From NCBI GenBank assembly GCA_003116875.1, contig BCKT01000012.1, positions 558,001 to 622,000 on the forward strand: DNA of 64,000 bases, in the 5' to 3' direction. The notes beneath the pieces are model-generated. The model was not told the origin of the DNA and ran no database searches. It was given only the letters and a program-made list of their open reading frames with translations. Below, one piece after another: positions 25,029-36,269 of this stretch (the stretch's first letter is position 1; each line of letters opens with the position of its first letter). The position numbers were made by a program, and so were the translations under genes. The DNA comes from Takashimella koratensis (lineage: Eukaryota; Basidiomycota; Tremellomycetes; Trichosporonales; Tetragoniomycetaceae).

Positions 25029-26991
25029 TCAAGGGTCAACACGGGAGCCACCGGCGGCTTCGGTGCCGACCGCAGCCTCCGGAACGCCGGCCTTCTCCTG
25101 GGCCTCGGAAGCGGGCGAGGCAGAAATGTTGTGCGAGTCGATTCGGTGGAGACGGAGCTCGGGGTCGGTCCCAACGTAGTCGTAAGCGTACTCGCCAAGG
25201 TAAGCGTCGTCGATACCGACAATCTCAGCCTCCTCGGACGCGCGGAGGTTGAGTCCCGGGATAAAGTGCATGATCCAGAGGATGATAGTGGTGAGAGTGA
25301 ACGACCAGCCAAAGCCAGAGCAAGCGTCGGCGATCTGGTAACCGAGCTGAACGTAGTTGTGGTCAAACCAACCACCGGGGATGACGGTGAGGCCGTCAAA
25401 GCCAGCGACCGAGGCCTGGGCGAAGAGACCGGTGCAGAAGCAGCCGATCATACCGCCGATACCGTGGGAAGCGAAGATATCAAGAGTGTCGTCAACGTTG
25501 ATGAGGAACTTGAGCTTGGTAGCAAAGTTGCAGCCGAAAGCGGTAAGGAAGCCGATAGCGACGGCAGCGGGGGCACCAACGAAACCGGATGCAGGGGTGA
25601 TACCGACAAGACCAGAGACGGCACCGGAGCAGAAACCGACAGCGGACCACTTGCGCTCAAGGCGCCAGTCGAGGATCATCCAGGTAAGACCACCGACGGA
25701 CGCGGCGAGGTTGGTGACGATGCAGGCCTGGACAGCGCGAAGGTTGGCAGAGAGAGCGGAACCGCCGTTGAAACCGAACCAGCCGAACCAGAGGAGCACA
25801 GTGCCGAGGACAACAAACGAGGTGTTGTGCGGCTTGTAAGCGAGGCGCTCGGTACCGTAGCCCCTGCGCTTGCCGAGGTAAACGGAGATGGCGAGAGCAG
25901 CGGTACCAGACGAGATGTGGACGGGCGTTCCACCGGCAAAGTCAAGACCACCAAGCTTGAAGGTCCAGCCGTTAGGGTTCCAGGTCCAGTTGGCGATAGG
26001 GCAGTAGACAATGGTCAACCAGACGAAGATGAAGACAAGGACGGGTCCCATCTTGGAGCGTTCGGCGAAACCACCGATGGCGAGGACACCAGTGATGACC
26101 TGGGCAATGGGTCAGTCAGAGTTTTGAGGCTGGAGGAGGAGTTGGGCGCAGATGCAAGGATATACTCACAGCGAACATGCACTGATAGATGCAGAAGAGA
26201 AGGGCCGGGATCCTGGACGAGCCGACCGAGGGAGCAGCAAGGACGTTCTTCAAGCAGAAGTAGTCGAGGTTACCAATGAACCTAAACCGAGAGTTAGGAT
26301 AAGGTTTTCTCGCACCCTAAAAAGAGACCCATGCCACGCCACACGACCACCAGAGCTAATCTTATTTGGTCTGGGAGTCGTAAAGTGGGGTGGTGAAACG
26401 GGGGGGCAAAGGGGGGAAATTTTTTGACTCACGCGCTGCCGGTATCGCTGAAAGCGAGCGAATAGCCCCAGAAGAACCACTGGAACGAGCCCACACCCAC
26501 ACCTGCCATTGACAGGAAGATCATGGACAATGCGTTCTTGCGCCGCAAGAGACCAGAGTAGAAGAGACCGACACCGGGAATCATGATCCAAACAAGGGCC
26601 ATGGCGGCGATGACTGGGGTTGTCAGCAAAGGATCGAGATGAGAATGAAGAGTAATTGGATACGGGGGTAGAGGTGAAGGAGATGCAAGACTCACTCCAC
26701 GCCATGTCACCCAAGTTGAAGACGGCGGTGGTCATACCGTCGTCCGAGGTGTAGATCATGTCGCCAGAGGCGTCGTAAGTCACGTTCTGCAGGTTGTCAG
26801 CATGGTTGAGGGAGGTGGGATGAGTGGGTGGGATGATTGATGAAGGGATGATCTGGATGATCGGTTGATCTCCGCAGCAATGAGGACAGCGACAAAGGCA
26901 CTCCCGCGCTGCCGCATTGCCTTTGGGCACGACCCGCCCGCCGTGCTTGGCAAGTAGCTTGGAAGGGGTTAGGGGTGACACTCACGACCAT
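25029..26991 (-). CDS. AMT/MEP: Ammonium transporter (Mep/Amt family)
   Basis: Plasma-membrane ammonium channel/permease for nitrogen uptake, with about 11 membrane helices. Exons 26991-26986, 26786-26696, 26613-26433, 26281-26170, 26099-25029; 486 aa. The first coding exon is only ATG GTC; joining it to the next exon gives MVNVTYDASGDMIY, a normal start for fungal Amt proteins. Motifs: WIMIPGVGLFYSGLLRRKNA, then DFAGGTPVHISSG with the first pore His (about 191) and DIFASHGIGGMIG with the second (about 342). The cytosolic C-terminus has SEEAEIVGIDDAYLGEYAYD, the regulatory tail that couples subunits in the trimer. The upstream region contains GATAAG sites, consistent with nitrogen-catabolite control. 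The neighbour on the right is a Par32/Amu1-like protein. Confidence 0.95.
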
Positions 26992-29415
26992 GGTGAAGAA
27001 ATTCGGTCTGGTCTATGGAAAGGGGGATATAGATTGCCTTCGTGAGCTCTAGGCTAGGCGTGAAGGGTGCTCTCGACCTGTCTTGCTGACGACCGTGGAC
27101 GAGTGAGTGATGATGAGGAAGAGAGAGAAAGAGAAAAAGAGATGGGGAACAAGGAAAAGGGGAAAGGGGGGGGGAGGGGGGAGTGTGTGGGTGGGAGTGG
27201 GACGGGGCAACGCTATCTGCCGATTTGTTATGATTGGCCTTGTTTGGCTGGATTTTTTTTTTCTTCCTTCCTTGTATCGGGTTGCTGCATTGGGGGTAGG
27301 GACGACGGGGCGCGGGGCGGGCGAGCAGGGAGCGACTCGCGGGGGGGAGGGGGGAGGAGGGGGGAGGGGAGTCTCGCATCTCACACTGTACAGATCGTGT
27401 GAGACCGAGACTGTCCTTCCCTCCTCGCCTTGCTATAGGCCCGTCCTTGGTCGTATCATTGCGCTCCTCGTTTGCTCGTTTCCACCCGCAAACCATACAT
27501 ACGCCGAACCCGAGCCCCTCCGCGCCGCCGCGCCCCTGGGCATTCTGCCTTGCTCCTCTCCCCTGGCTCCCCCGTTTCGCTCGACTCGATGCTTGTTGTT
27601 GTTGCCAAGCCCAGGCAAGGTTGCGTACGACTGTCCAACCAGCGGCCGGGATTGGATGGTCCCATTGGAAAAGTAGAGATAAGGAATTGGTCGTGCAGGT
27701 GCTGATTCTGACGCTGCTCGCCTGCATCGGCCCTTGCTCCTTGGGTCTCTGCCGCCAGCCCCCAACCCCCACTCTACCCTGGGTGGTCGGATGAATCAAA
27801 ACAATGGATCCGTCAGAGTCACTGCACTGACGCTCAGAGGGGAAAAGGAAATTTTTCCTTGACCCACCCAGCCCGGTCCTGTGATTGGCTCAGCCCAGTC
27901 CACTGTACCTTCCCGCATGACTCCCTCGTTCCCTGGATGAATCCCAACCCATGCAACGACCAATAATACGAGCCCATCTTCATTGCCTATCCCAGCCTCC
28001 TGCTCTCTTGCCCTAGGCCTGCCGTAGAATCTTGCGGCATGCGGCAGTCCGCGCTGTCTCTCTGTCGCCTTCTCGTTGGTCCGTGGACGCCTCTCGTCCC
28101 TCACGCGTCACAATGCATCACGGGGCGGCGCCGCCATGTCCGTCTCGCCCGGACCCTTGTCGCCCTTGTCGCCCTTGTCGCCCTTGTCGTAACTCAACCT
28201 CGTAAACTATGACCCAATGCGCATGTCACCAAAGAAACGACTGAACAATTCCGTCCGCGCCCGTACCTCGCACCGTTGTTCGCTTCGGACCCAGGCGACG
28301 CGGGCGATGAGCTCATTCGGGGTTGAAGGCGTGCTCGCTCACCCTTTGGGTTCATTCCAGTAATGAGCAATTAGCAAATCGCCAGGCGGCGCGGGGGGCG
28401 TCCAGGTCAATCCCTGATCGGCAGGAGACCGTCAACGTCCTTATCTCCCCACACACTCCACACCGTTCCCGCTCTCGTGGGCCTGCCTACACGAAGTCGA
28501 TCCCAAGACGTAGCTACGTCGTCGTCTCTGTCTCAGTCACAGGTCACCGGGGCCTCAGTGGAGAGAGGTGCCAAGCTAGTCTTGGGCTCGGGCACAAGGT
28601 ACGATCTCTCCCCAGCGGTGTCTTGGCATCGGACTAAAGTTGGGGCTACGGCGAGTGAAAAGAACAGGCTCTAACGCGACGACGCGGAAGGCGAGGGCGG
28701 GAATAAGGGGAAGCAAGGAGGGGAAAAGGGGGAAAGGGGGGGGGGAGGAGGACGGGGAGGCGGGGGGNGAGCGGTGGTCGCGATAAGCATGACCGAATCT
28801 CACCGATGGAAACCGCGTCGTAGGTCTTTATTTAGCAACAAACGTTGAGCCTCTTTTTTTCGCCTTCTCATCGGCCGATGCAAGTGGTAAAATGAGGCGT
28901 CGCAAGCCTCGTCTCGTGGTGTTCGCTTTGCACATTTCTTATCTCGCAGCGGAGAAGGACGGAGACGGAGAAGAGGACGGGCCGAGGAGAGTTGAGCCGG
29001 CGGTGAAGGCTGTGTGTGTAAGGCGAGGGGTGCGAAGCGAGGGGAGTGAGCACAGACCGTGATTGGGTAGGGAGGGATCTGACACGGCACGGTGGGGGAG
29101 TAAGCTTGCTAGCATGCATGGGATTGCTAGTGGATGTGGCAGTGGCACGTTCTGGGTATCCAAGTGGGTCGTGGATGGTGAGAAGGAGCCAGGTGTTGGC
29201 GAACAGAGGGATGCATGCGATGTGGACTGGGGAGAGGATGACTGCCACGGTGGTGATGGTGGTGGTTGTGGCGGGTGGGTCAGCTGACGTGCTCACTCGC
29301 TGGCTGTCGTCTGTCGTCAATAGCCGGGCCAAGCGGTGGAAGGGTATGGAAAAATTCCTTCACCTCTCTTTTCCCCACCACACCCACTACCACCACCACC
29401 ACCTAAGTGTTCACC
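26992..29415. promoter_or_regulatory. Long intergenic region upstream of AMT
   Basis: 2.4 kb with no supported gene. It contains four GATAAG motifs in either orientation (27678-27683, 28440-28445, 28782-28787, 28938-28943), G-rich runs around 27160-27370 and 28720-28770, and a single ambiguous base (n) at 28768 inside one of them. GATAAG is bound by nitrogen-regulatory GATA factors that control ammonium permeases in fungi. Open frames of 90-270 codons here are low-complexity and lack domains. Confidence 0.5.
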
Positions 29416-29619
29416 ATGACAATACCTACCGACGACAAGGCGTCCACGACAGAAACCAGCTCAGCGGCTCCTTCCTTTGCGCGGCGCAACTCGCGGTCCC
29501 CGGCCGGTGTGGGCTCGGGTACTGGCTCGTTCTCGTCCCTCAAGGAAAGGGTCACCCGGGCGCTTTCACCAGGCAGAGACGAGGGTGCCGGCCGTCGACC
29601 CAGTTTTGGCAGTGAGTAG
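29416..29619 (+). CDS. Short Ser/Arg-rich ORF, or alternative first exon of the GRGGAGN gene
   Basis: ATG at 29416 in a good context (ACC ATG) opens a 67-codon frame, MTIPTDDKASTTETSSAAPS onward, ending at TAG 29617-29619. A canonical donor GTGAGT begins at 29612, five bases before that stop region, so the ORF may be an exon. If spliced to the acceptor at 30458 (branch CTGAC about 20 nt before it), the frame runs straight through into the ATG at 30464 of the next gene, adding about 67 N-terminal residues. The implied intron of 847 nt is far longer than others here, and the region just before 30464 also looks like a normal leader. No family recognised. Confidence 0.4.
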   Translation: MTIPTDDKASTTETSSAAPSFARRNSRSPAGVGSGTGSFSSLKERVTRALSPGRDEGAGRRPSFGSE

Positions 29620-30463
29620 TGAACCAGGAGATACAACGCTCGCTCGGATGCTTTTGTCTGCGCTCTTTGGCTTGAGCAAGGGGGGAGAGGAGAGAGACAG
29701 GCAGGATGGAGTGAGGGGGTGAGGAGCAGGAGGAGAGAGTTTAGCTGGATCCAACGCTATTGGGTAAAGGCAGTCGATAGCATGGGTCGTTTCGGGTTTT
29801 TCTTATCTCCTTGTCCATCCCTTCGCTCCCTCCCTCCCCCTCCCTCCTCCCTCCTACCCCCTTGCCATAGCGTCATCCGCCCCATTGCCATTTGCCATTT
29901 CCCATTGCCCCCGTCCGCTGGCTTTGCTCCCGCGCCGTCCGGGGTCGACGGCGTTGGATTGGGGGTTGGATGGGATGCGTCAAATCGTCGTCGTCGCCCG
30001 GGTAGGAGGGGTGGGGTCATCATGTCTTGTTTGGCTTGGTGGCTTGGCACAGAGCCATTAGGCGAGAAACTATTACCCTCTTCTACGGGGGATTTGAATT
30101 GCACAATAAGAAAATTTGAACCAATCACGACTCGGTGGCAGTTTTCCTCTTTGGTCGGTCACCACCACCACCACCACCAGCCAACAGCCAACCACCACCA
30201 CCACACCACCCACCAACAACATTACCCTCGTCTATCTCCTCACCCTCTCTCATCTCACCTCCCTGCACCCCGCCCCCATCGCAGCTGCCCTTCCCCCTTC
30301 CTTATTCCCTCGCTAGCATCAACCTATTCTGCTCGCTTCATCCCTCTTTCCCCACTTTTCCACATCCACATTCTCGGTCTCTGTTTTTGCCACCACCACT
30401 CTTGTCTCAACCCCCTAGACAACTAGACAACCCCTTCTGACACCCCATCCAACAACAGCAAGC

Positions 30464-31858
30464 ATGAGCGTCTCTGAAGAACGTGGCCGCCAGCCCATCG
30501 TAAGTGACTCACCCCTCTCTCCAACCCAACCTAATCCAACCCAACTCAACCCCAACCCAATACCTCTCCCTCTTGCCCATCCCATTCCTTTCGATCACCA
30601 CCTCCCCTTGGACTCTTTCTCATCAATCATCCTCCATCATCCCTCCGTCTTTCACACCCTTCACCCAACCGCACCTATGCCCATGCTCATCTTCCCAGGT
30701 CTCTACCGGCCGTGGCGGCGCGGGCAACCTTGTCCGTTCCCCTTCTCGCGGTGTCGACCCCGAGGTTCCTCCCGGTATCGAGCGAGGGCGTGAGCTTTTC
30801 CCTCACGAGCTTGCGCGACCTGACCGAGTCACGCACGCTGGCCGCGGTGGAGCTGGCAACATCCGTTCACCTTCCCGCGACCCGAAGAAGGACGCTCAGG
30901 ACGAGCAGGCCGAGGAAGACCTTCAGGGCAAATTGATCGCAGACCGCCGAGGTCGCCAGGCCGACGCTCCCTTCTCCTCCGGTCGCGGTGGAGTCGGGAA
31001 CATCTCCACCTCCCGAAGCAGGTCCCGCAGCAAGGCTCGCGGAGACAACGCGAGCGAGCGCAGGGAGGGAAGCAGGAGTAGGGTCTCTGAACTCCTTCAC
31101 CCGGTTCAGTCCAACCACTCCCACTCGGCTGGTCGAGGTGGTTACGGGAACATCATTGAGGAGAAGCACTCGCACGAGGACCTCCAGAGGGTGAGTAGGA
31201 ATGGAGCACGATTGGCAGATGGGGGATGGAGGCTGGGAAGTGGGACGACGAGTGACATCTAGCTGACAATGGATTTTCAGATCGCTCAGGAACAGAGGTA
31301 CGAGGCCGAGATCCGCAAGAAGCACGAGGAGGAGGAGGCCAACCTTCCGTAAGTATGACTTTGCGTTAAACTCTGCGTATATTAGCTGACCTCTTTCCGC
31401 CTCTTCCTTTCACCCATCCGTGTCCTCGTATTATTCGCTCCTCCCACCCTCTCAGCCACACGACCGGCCGCGGCGGTGCAGGCAGTGTCGGCCAGACTCT
31501 TGCTCACGTCGACATGTCCAAGCTCACTCTTGAAGAACGCGAGGCGTACGCTAAAGTGCACGCCAACGATTCCAAGCACGGGCACAACATGGGTCGCGGT
31601 GGAGCGGGCAACATCCTCCCTCCCTCGAACGGCGGGAGCAGCGGTGGGAACTCTGCCTCTCACTCGCCCGACGGACGCGGACGCGGCGGCCGCGATGGCG
31701 AGGAGGGCCACAAGCACGGCGTCTTTGGGAGCATGTTGAGGAGCCTGAGCAGGGCCGCGGGTGGCAGCGCGGCGCCGTCAAGGGACGTCTCGAGGGATGG
31801 GAGCAAGGATGGGAGCAAGGAACGTAAAGCCGAAACCACGACCGCGCCGACTAGCTAA
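30464..31858 (+). CDS. GRGGAGN-repeat protein (DUF3602; Par32/Amu1-like)
   Basis: Exons 30464-30499, 30699-31190, 31281-31348, 31456-31858; 332 aa, disordered and basic/Ser-rich. Six copies of the motif [TASM]GRGGxG[NS] are spread through it: TGRGGAGN, AGRGGAGN, SGRGGVGN, AGRGGYGN, TGRGGAGS and MGRGGAGN. This repeat defines the DUF3602 family, whose studied member is S. cerevisiae Par32 (Amu1), a phosphoprotein that inhibits the ammonium transporters Mep1 and Mep3 under TORC1-Npr1 control. Multiple Ser/Arg-Ser sites between the repeats would suit phosphorylation. The gene lies 3.5 kb from the ammonium transporter. Equivalence to Par32 in function is inference; membership in the repeat family is clear. 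The start may lie further upstream (see the 29416 ORF). Confidence 0.85.
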
Positions 31859-33017
31859 AGGATTGGGCTTCGAACACGATAGCAAAAAATTTACCTCGGC
31901 GCACTGCTTTCGGTCACTTCTTGGCTCTTTTCTCGTTTCTTCAACTTTCTCCTCCCTTCCGTCGGATCAATCTCTTGGGACACTTGTGCTCGCCCGCTTT
32001 CACGTCGGCAGCAGTCGGTCGTCACTCTATACTCTTTTTTTTTCGCTCTAACCTCTCACCCTTCCCACTTCCCACCTAATCCAAATCCCTTTTCCTCGAC
32101 ATTTCAAAAATCCGTAAACAGAAAATCCCATCCGAGTAGAACCAAGGTAAACTTGCACCCGAAAATCAACAGAAACTATTATTCACAACATTTACTTCTT
32201 CTTCTTCTTCTTCTTCTTCCTCTTCTCTCGCTTCCGATCTTCGCTATCCACCCTAGTCTGACGCTTCTGAAGTTGTCCATAGCTCGCCTCGTTGATCAGA
32301 TGTATACCGTTGTCCCCGTCGCGATCGGCGCGCATTCGTCGCCTATCGACTTGACGACTAACTCTGCTCGGCCCGAGAGGTAAAGAGATCTTAAATCTTG
32401 AGCCTTGAAAGCTATATACATTTTTTTAGGACTTGTGCGAATGAGAGAATTGGGGAAACGCAGATAGACAAGGTTGGATAAAAGAGAGTCGTAGCAAGGA
32501 CAGATACGACGGACACCAGCAAGATGTTTTGAGTAAAGATGAGATGCGAAAAGAATGAAAAGATGACGAGTCACGGGGGGCAAGGCAGGCAGGGACAGAA
32601 CGCTAGGCCCAAGAGAAAGAAGATAGAGCAAACAAATTCGACTCATCTAAAAGCTGTAGCAATGTGCTTCGTGCGTTGTGAATCTGCGACCACTAGAAAA
32701 GTACCAGGACACTTGGCGCCTATGTGTAGAAGTGTAGAAAGAAGAAGAAGAAAAAAAACTATCTTAGTAGGACCAGAAACCAGAAATCACCGCGTGTGTG
32801 TTGGGCACGACGGATCGAGACTTCTTGTATGCTCCCTACTCTTGCTCCCTAGCTCAACTCTCATCCAAACAACAACCACGCCTGCCTTGTCTTCCCCTAC
32901 TTGATTGTGTCACCTAACCCCCTTCACTCTCCCTTTCCTTTCCTTCGACCATATGACTACATTCTCCTCTTTGCCAACCATCTTACCCGGACTCCCAATA
33001 TCCCACCTCGTTCCCAC
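31859..33017. other. Intergenic between convergent GRGGAGN and RasB genes
   Basis: 1.16 kb of 3' flanks. It contains a CTT microsatellite (32195-32219, eight copies) and several T-rich stretches. No coding potential with domain or splice support. Confidence 0.6.
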
Positions 33018-34210
33018 TCACAAAACCACACACTTCTTCCTCTTCTCCCTTCGTTCCCTCACACCACCTTGTTGCCCTTGTCCTCCTGCTGCACCCGCCA
33101 CTCCCCCTTGCGCTCCGGGTGCACCTGGGATTCCCCCTCTCTTGACCACTTTGATCTGCCTGACCAAACTCTTAAACGCCGCCTCTACATTCTGATTCAA
33201 CCTCGCGCTCGTCTCGTAGAAATCGCACCCGAGGCTCGTTGCCAGTGCCCTCCCTTCGTCAGTCGAGACTTCCCGATCCCCGTATTGGTCGCGTTTGTTG
33301 CCAACGAGGACGATAGGGATCCGGGATCGACGAGGACCAGCGGGTGCAGAACGGCCGTAAGGGTCGTAGGAGGATAAAGAGGATTCGTCCTTGACACGCA
33401 TCACGCGCTCAACGATTTTCTCAACGCGTTCGAATGTAGATCGAGAGGCGATAGAGTAGACAACGAGGAATCCTTCGCCGTCGCTAAGAGGTGTCAGCAA
33501 TGTTGCGAAGAGGCTGGATTGAGATATATCAGAGTCCCAAGACAGGGAAGATTCATGGCCGAGGCACAGCTCAATACACCTGGCGCAGATCTATGACTTA
33601 CCGGATCCACTGATCTCGCAACGCCGTGTACTCCTCTGCGCCACACAAAAGTAGCCAGTCAGCCTACGGTAGCTCTATTGGGATTCCATGCCCCGAATCT
33701 ACCCCCGACCCCGTTACCCACCTTGACCCGCGGTATCCAGCACCTCGAGAAGACACGGTTGGTCATCCACGACCCACTGCTTTCGGTAACAATCTTCAAT
33801 CGTGGGGTCGTAGGTCTGTGCGCGGAGTTTTGGGTTTGTGGGGTAAGAGTAAATCAGTCAGCTCTGTTGAACTCAGCCTCTAGGCCGAGGGGATTACATG
33901 CCGAGACTTCGCGAGGGGAGCTTCAAACGCGAGCTCCGGTCTACGGCATCGCGAGCGGCTGACTCACCTCGACGAACGAGGACATGGTGAACTGCGCAAG
34001 TCAGCCAATGGATCGTCACATCTTGCAACAAAGAAGTGGATCTTCAGCGTCAACTTACCTGCACTGTAAGTGCCGTCTTGCCCACACCACCGTCACCGAG
34101 GACGGTGATTTTGAATACCATCCGACTGGAAGCCTGGAGGTGTTAGTACCTAGATGGGGAGGGGACGGGGAGGAGGCCAGAGAACTGATGGAGTTTGCGT
34201 GACGTACCAT
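33018..34210 (-). CDS. Ras-family small GTPase, RasB/Ras2 type
   Basis: Membrane-anchored GTP switch for growth and morphogenesis. Exons 34210-34208, 34133-34059, 33992-33969, 33815-33722, 33635-33602, 33483-33018; 231 aa. G1 [11 protein letters not shown], switch [14 protein letters not shown]3 [18 protein letters not shown]4 NKRD, G5 ETSA, and a C-terminal CAAX box CVVL for prenylation after a Gly/Gln-rich hypervariable region. The [12 protein letters not shown] start and the insert between the switch and NKRD match fungal RasB rather than Ras1. The first coding exon is the ATG alone, followed at once by donor GTACGT; it joins to GCT TCC AGT CGG. An internal ATG (sixth codon) would also give a complete GTPase fold, so translation could start there. 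Confidence 0.9.
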
Positions 34211-35459
34211 TTTGTCACAGAGTCTTGGCTGGTCGGTGTATCGCAGAAAGGGCGAGGGATGTCACAAAGATGGGATAGATTTGGTAGAGGTGGGATCGTT
34301 CAGTGGCTCGAGGGCGAACACAACGATTTTCTTTTCTTCTCTTCACGCTTGCTCGGGTCTGTATCCTACTTGGGTTCAATGGCGAGCTCTGCGTGGGCGA
34401 TGGGGTCGGTGGGGTCGCGGCTCGTGCCTCGTTGAACAGGAACGAACGGTAGCGAAGGTGGGCAGGAATGGGGTGGTTGGACGAGGAAGAGGAGGGGGGA
34501 GGAGGCCGACGCGACAGAAGTAGGAAGGTCGGGATGGGAGATGGGCGATTGGGTAAAAGTAGGTGTAAAGGGTCCGTTGAACGATTAGCCCACACACCGG
34601 TAAGCTGTTGTCGTTGACGTGTGACGGTGACTCGGATCCGTTAAAGGTGGGCGGCGAGCGGCGTGGGCCGAGGTGTGCTTTTCGGGGTGAGGAAGGAGTG
34701 TACGTCGCGCGCTGTAACGGCGGTGCGAGGGTTGGATTGGGGGAGGAGGGAGGGGTTTGGAGGATCCTCGTGATTTGAGATTCGGTCGGAATGGGTGCTC
34801 GCGTTGGGGTCGTCGGGAAGTAAGAAGCGCTTTGGGATGGATGCGAGGCGAGGAACGAGGAACGAGGGACAGGGGAGGGGTAGGTGTGCTTTGGAAGGGC
34901 GAGGTGGGGAAAGTGAAGGGAAGGCAGGAGGGGGTGGAGGGTAGGGTGGAGGAAAGAGGAGGGAGGGGGTAGGTGAGATAGGTGGGATGGGAGAAAGAGA
35001 GAGGATGGATGGGCGATCTGTGAGGATTCGCCAAACGAGCGACGAGGTCGTGCGTGCGTGGGAGGGTCGAGGTGTGGTCGAGAGTACGGAAGGTGGTGGG
35101 GGTGGGGGTGGGTGGATGTGAAGATGAGAGACGAAGATGAAGATGAGATGGCGATGACCGATACTTTGGGCCCTAGTCGCAGTTGTCAGGGTGTGTGTGT
35201 GTATATGTGTGTGTGTCTCTGTCTAGGTCTAGTGGCTCCTTGCTTTACTCCTATGTTCCGTTGCTTACAGTACTCTGCATCCAAGTCACTCCCGACGACG
35301 CCTCCGTCCTCACTCTGCACACTTGGGACCAAGGCGGGTCTCTCCCGCCCCCCCCCCCCCCCCCCCCTGCCCCCTCTCCAGGACTCTTCCCGCCCCCCCC
35401 CCCCCCCCCCCCAGCAGAGAAGGTAAAGAGGCAGAGGAACCCCCCCCCCCCCCCCCCCC

Positions 35460-35559
35460 NNNNNNNNNNNNNNNNNNNNNNNNNNNNNNNNNNNNNNNNN
35501 NNNNNNNNNNNNNNNNNNNNNNNNNNNNNNNNNNNNNNNNNNNNNNNNNNNNNNNNNNN
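35460..35559. other. Assembly gap of 100 Ns within poly-C
   Basis: Exactly 100 n flanked by C-runs on both sides, with further C-runs at 35349-35368 and 35394-35412. A round 100 usually marks a gap of unknown size, so true distances across it are not known. Confidence 0.98.
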
Positions 35560-35784
35560 CCCCCCCCCCCCCTCCTCCTCCCGGGGTTCGGGTCGCTCAG
35601 GCACGCTGGCACGGTGCATAAACCCCGGAGCCGAGTCATCCCTCCTTGGTCATGGTCGTCGTCAAGGAGGTAGGTAGGTAGACTGTGCACTCGGTGCATT
35701 CATTGCCTTGTTGGCTGTACACACAGGTCTCAACTCGGGATCAGACGCCGTCAGACACGGTGGTAGAGGTATGACGATGGAGAC

Positions 35785-35820
35785 ACACAGATACACAGAT
35801 ACACAGATACACAGATACAC
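35785..35820. repeat. 8-bp tandem repeat (ACACAGAT)
   Basis: Four and a half perfect copies of ACACAGAT in intergenic DNA between the gap and the F-box gene. Confidence 0.85.
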
Positions 35821-36269
35821 AAATATGTAGATGATGATATATGATCAGGTAGGTCACGCGCGCCGGCGGCAGGGAAGAGGGCGCAGTGATGCACGACAAC
35901 AAACACGAGGCGAGGGCAGATCTGGGGTCTGGGTCGGGGCTGGGGTTGGGGTTGGGGTGAGCCATGGGGTCACGGGGGGTACTTGGTTCATCGTATCATC
36001 ATCGAGATCTGGAACGTGTTCAAGCAAGCAATGGGGTAATATCAAGGTCGCTTCGGACACGAGGCAGATGCAAGATCGATTCAATCAATCAATTGGTCTA
36101 GATCAACCATTCCATCCCCAGACCTATCGCATGCGACGCACAGGTCTCGCGTTGATGAGAGGCTAGGAAGGGCGTGACCTTGATCGTCACCATTACCGTG
36201 ACGGCCCATCGTTACCCGGCGTGCGCTGTCCGCTGGGTCATTACTATCCCACCACTCCCTGACCTGACC

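Larger units (their letters stand above)
34211..36269. other. RasB promoter, assembly gap and simple repeats
   Basis: 2.06 kb without a supported gene. It includes the RasB upstream region, TG-rich repeats (about 35192-35218), poly-C tracts flanking a 100-N gap (35350-35572), an 8-bp ACACAGAT repeat (35785-35820), and the 3' flank of the F-box gene. Frames across the C-runs encode only poly-Pro/poly-Gly and are artefacts. Confidence 0.6.

Noticed and set aside
25131..26279. 382-codon open frame on the + strand
   Set aside because: It is the exact antisense of the ammonium transporter exons and introns; Asp/Glu/Gly-rich shadow composition, no domain.
26969..29332. Several 100-276 codon frames upstream of AMT
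   Set aside because: Low-complexity Pro/Ser/Arg translations of G- and C-rich DNA on both strands, with no splice-consistent extension or domain.
35183..35699. Frames crossing the poly-C/N region
   Set aside because: Poly-Pro or poly-Gly translation across a 100-N gap; artefact.
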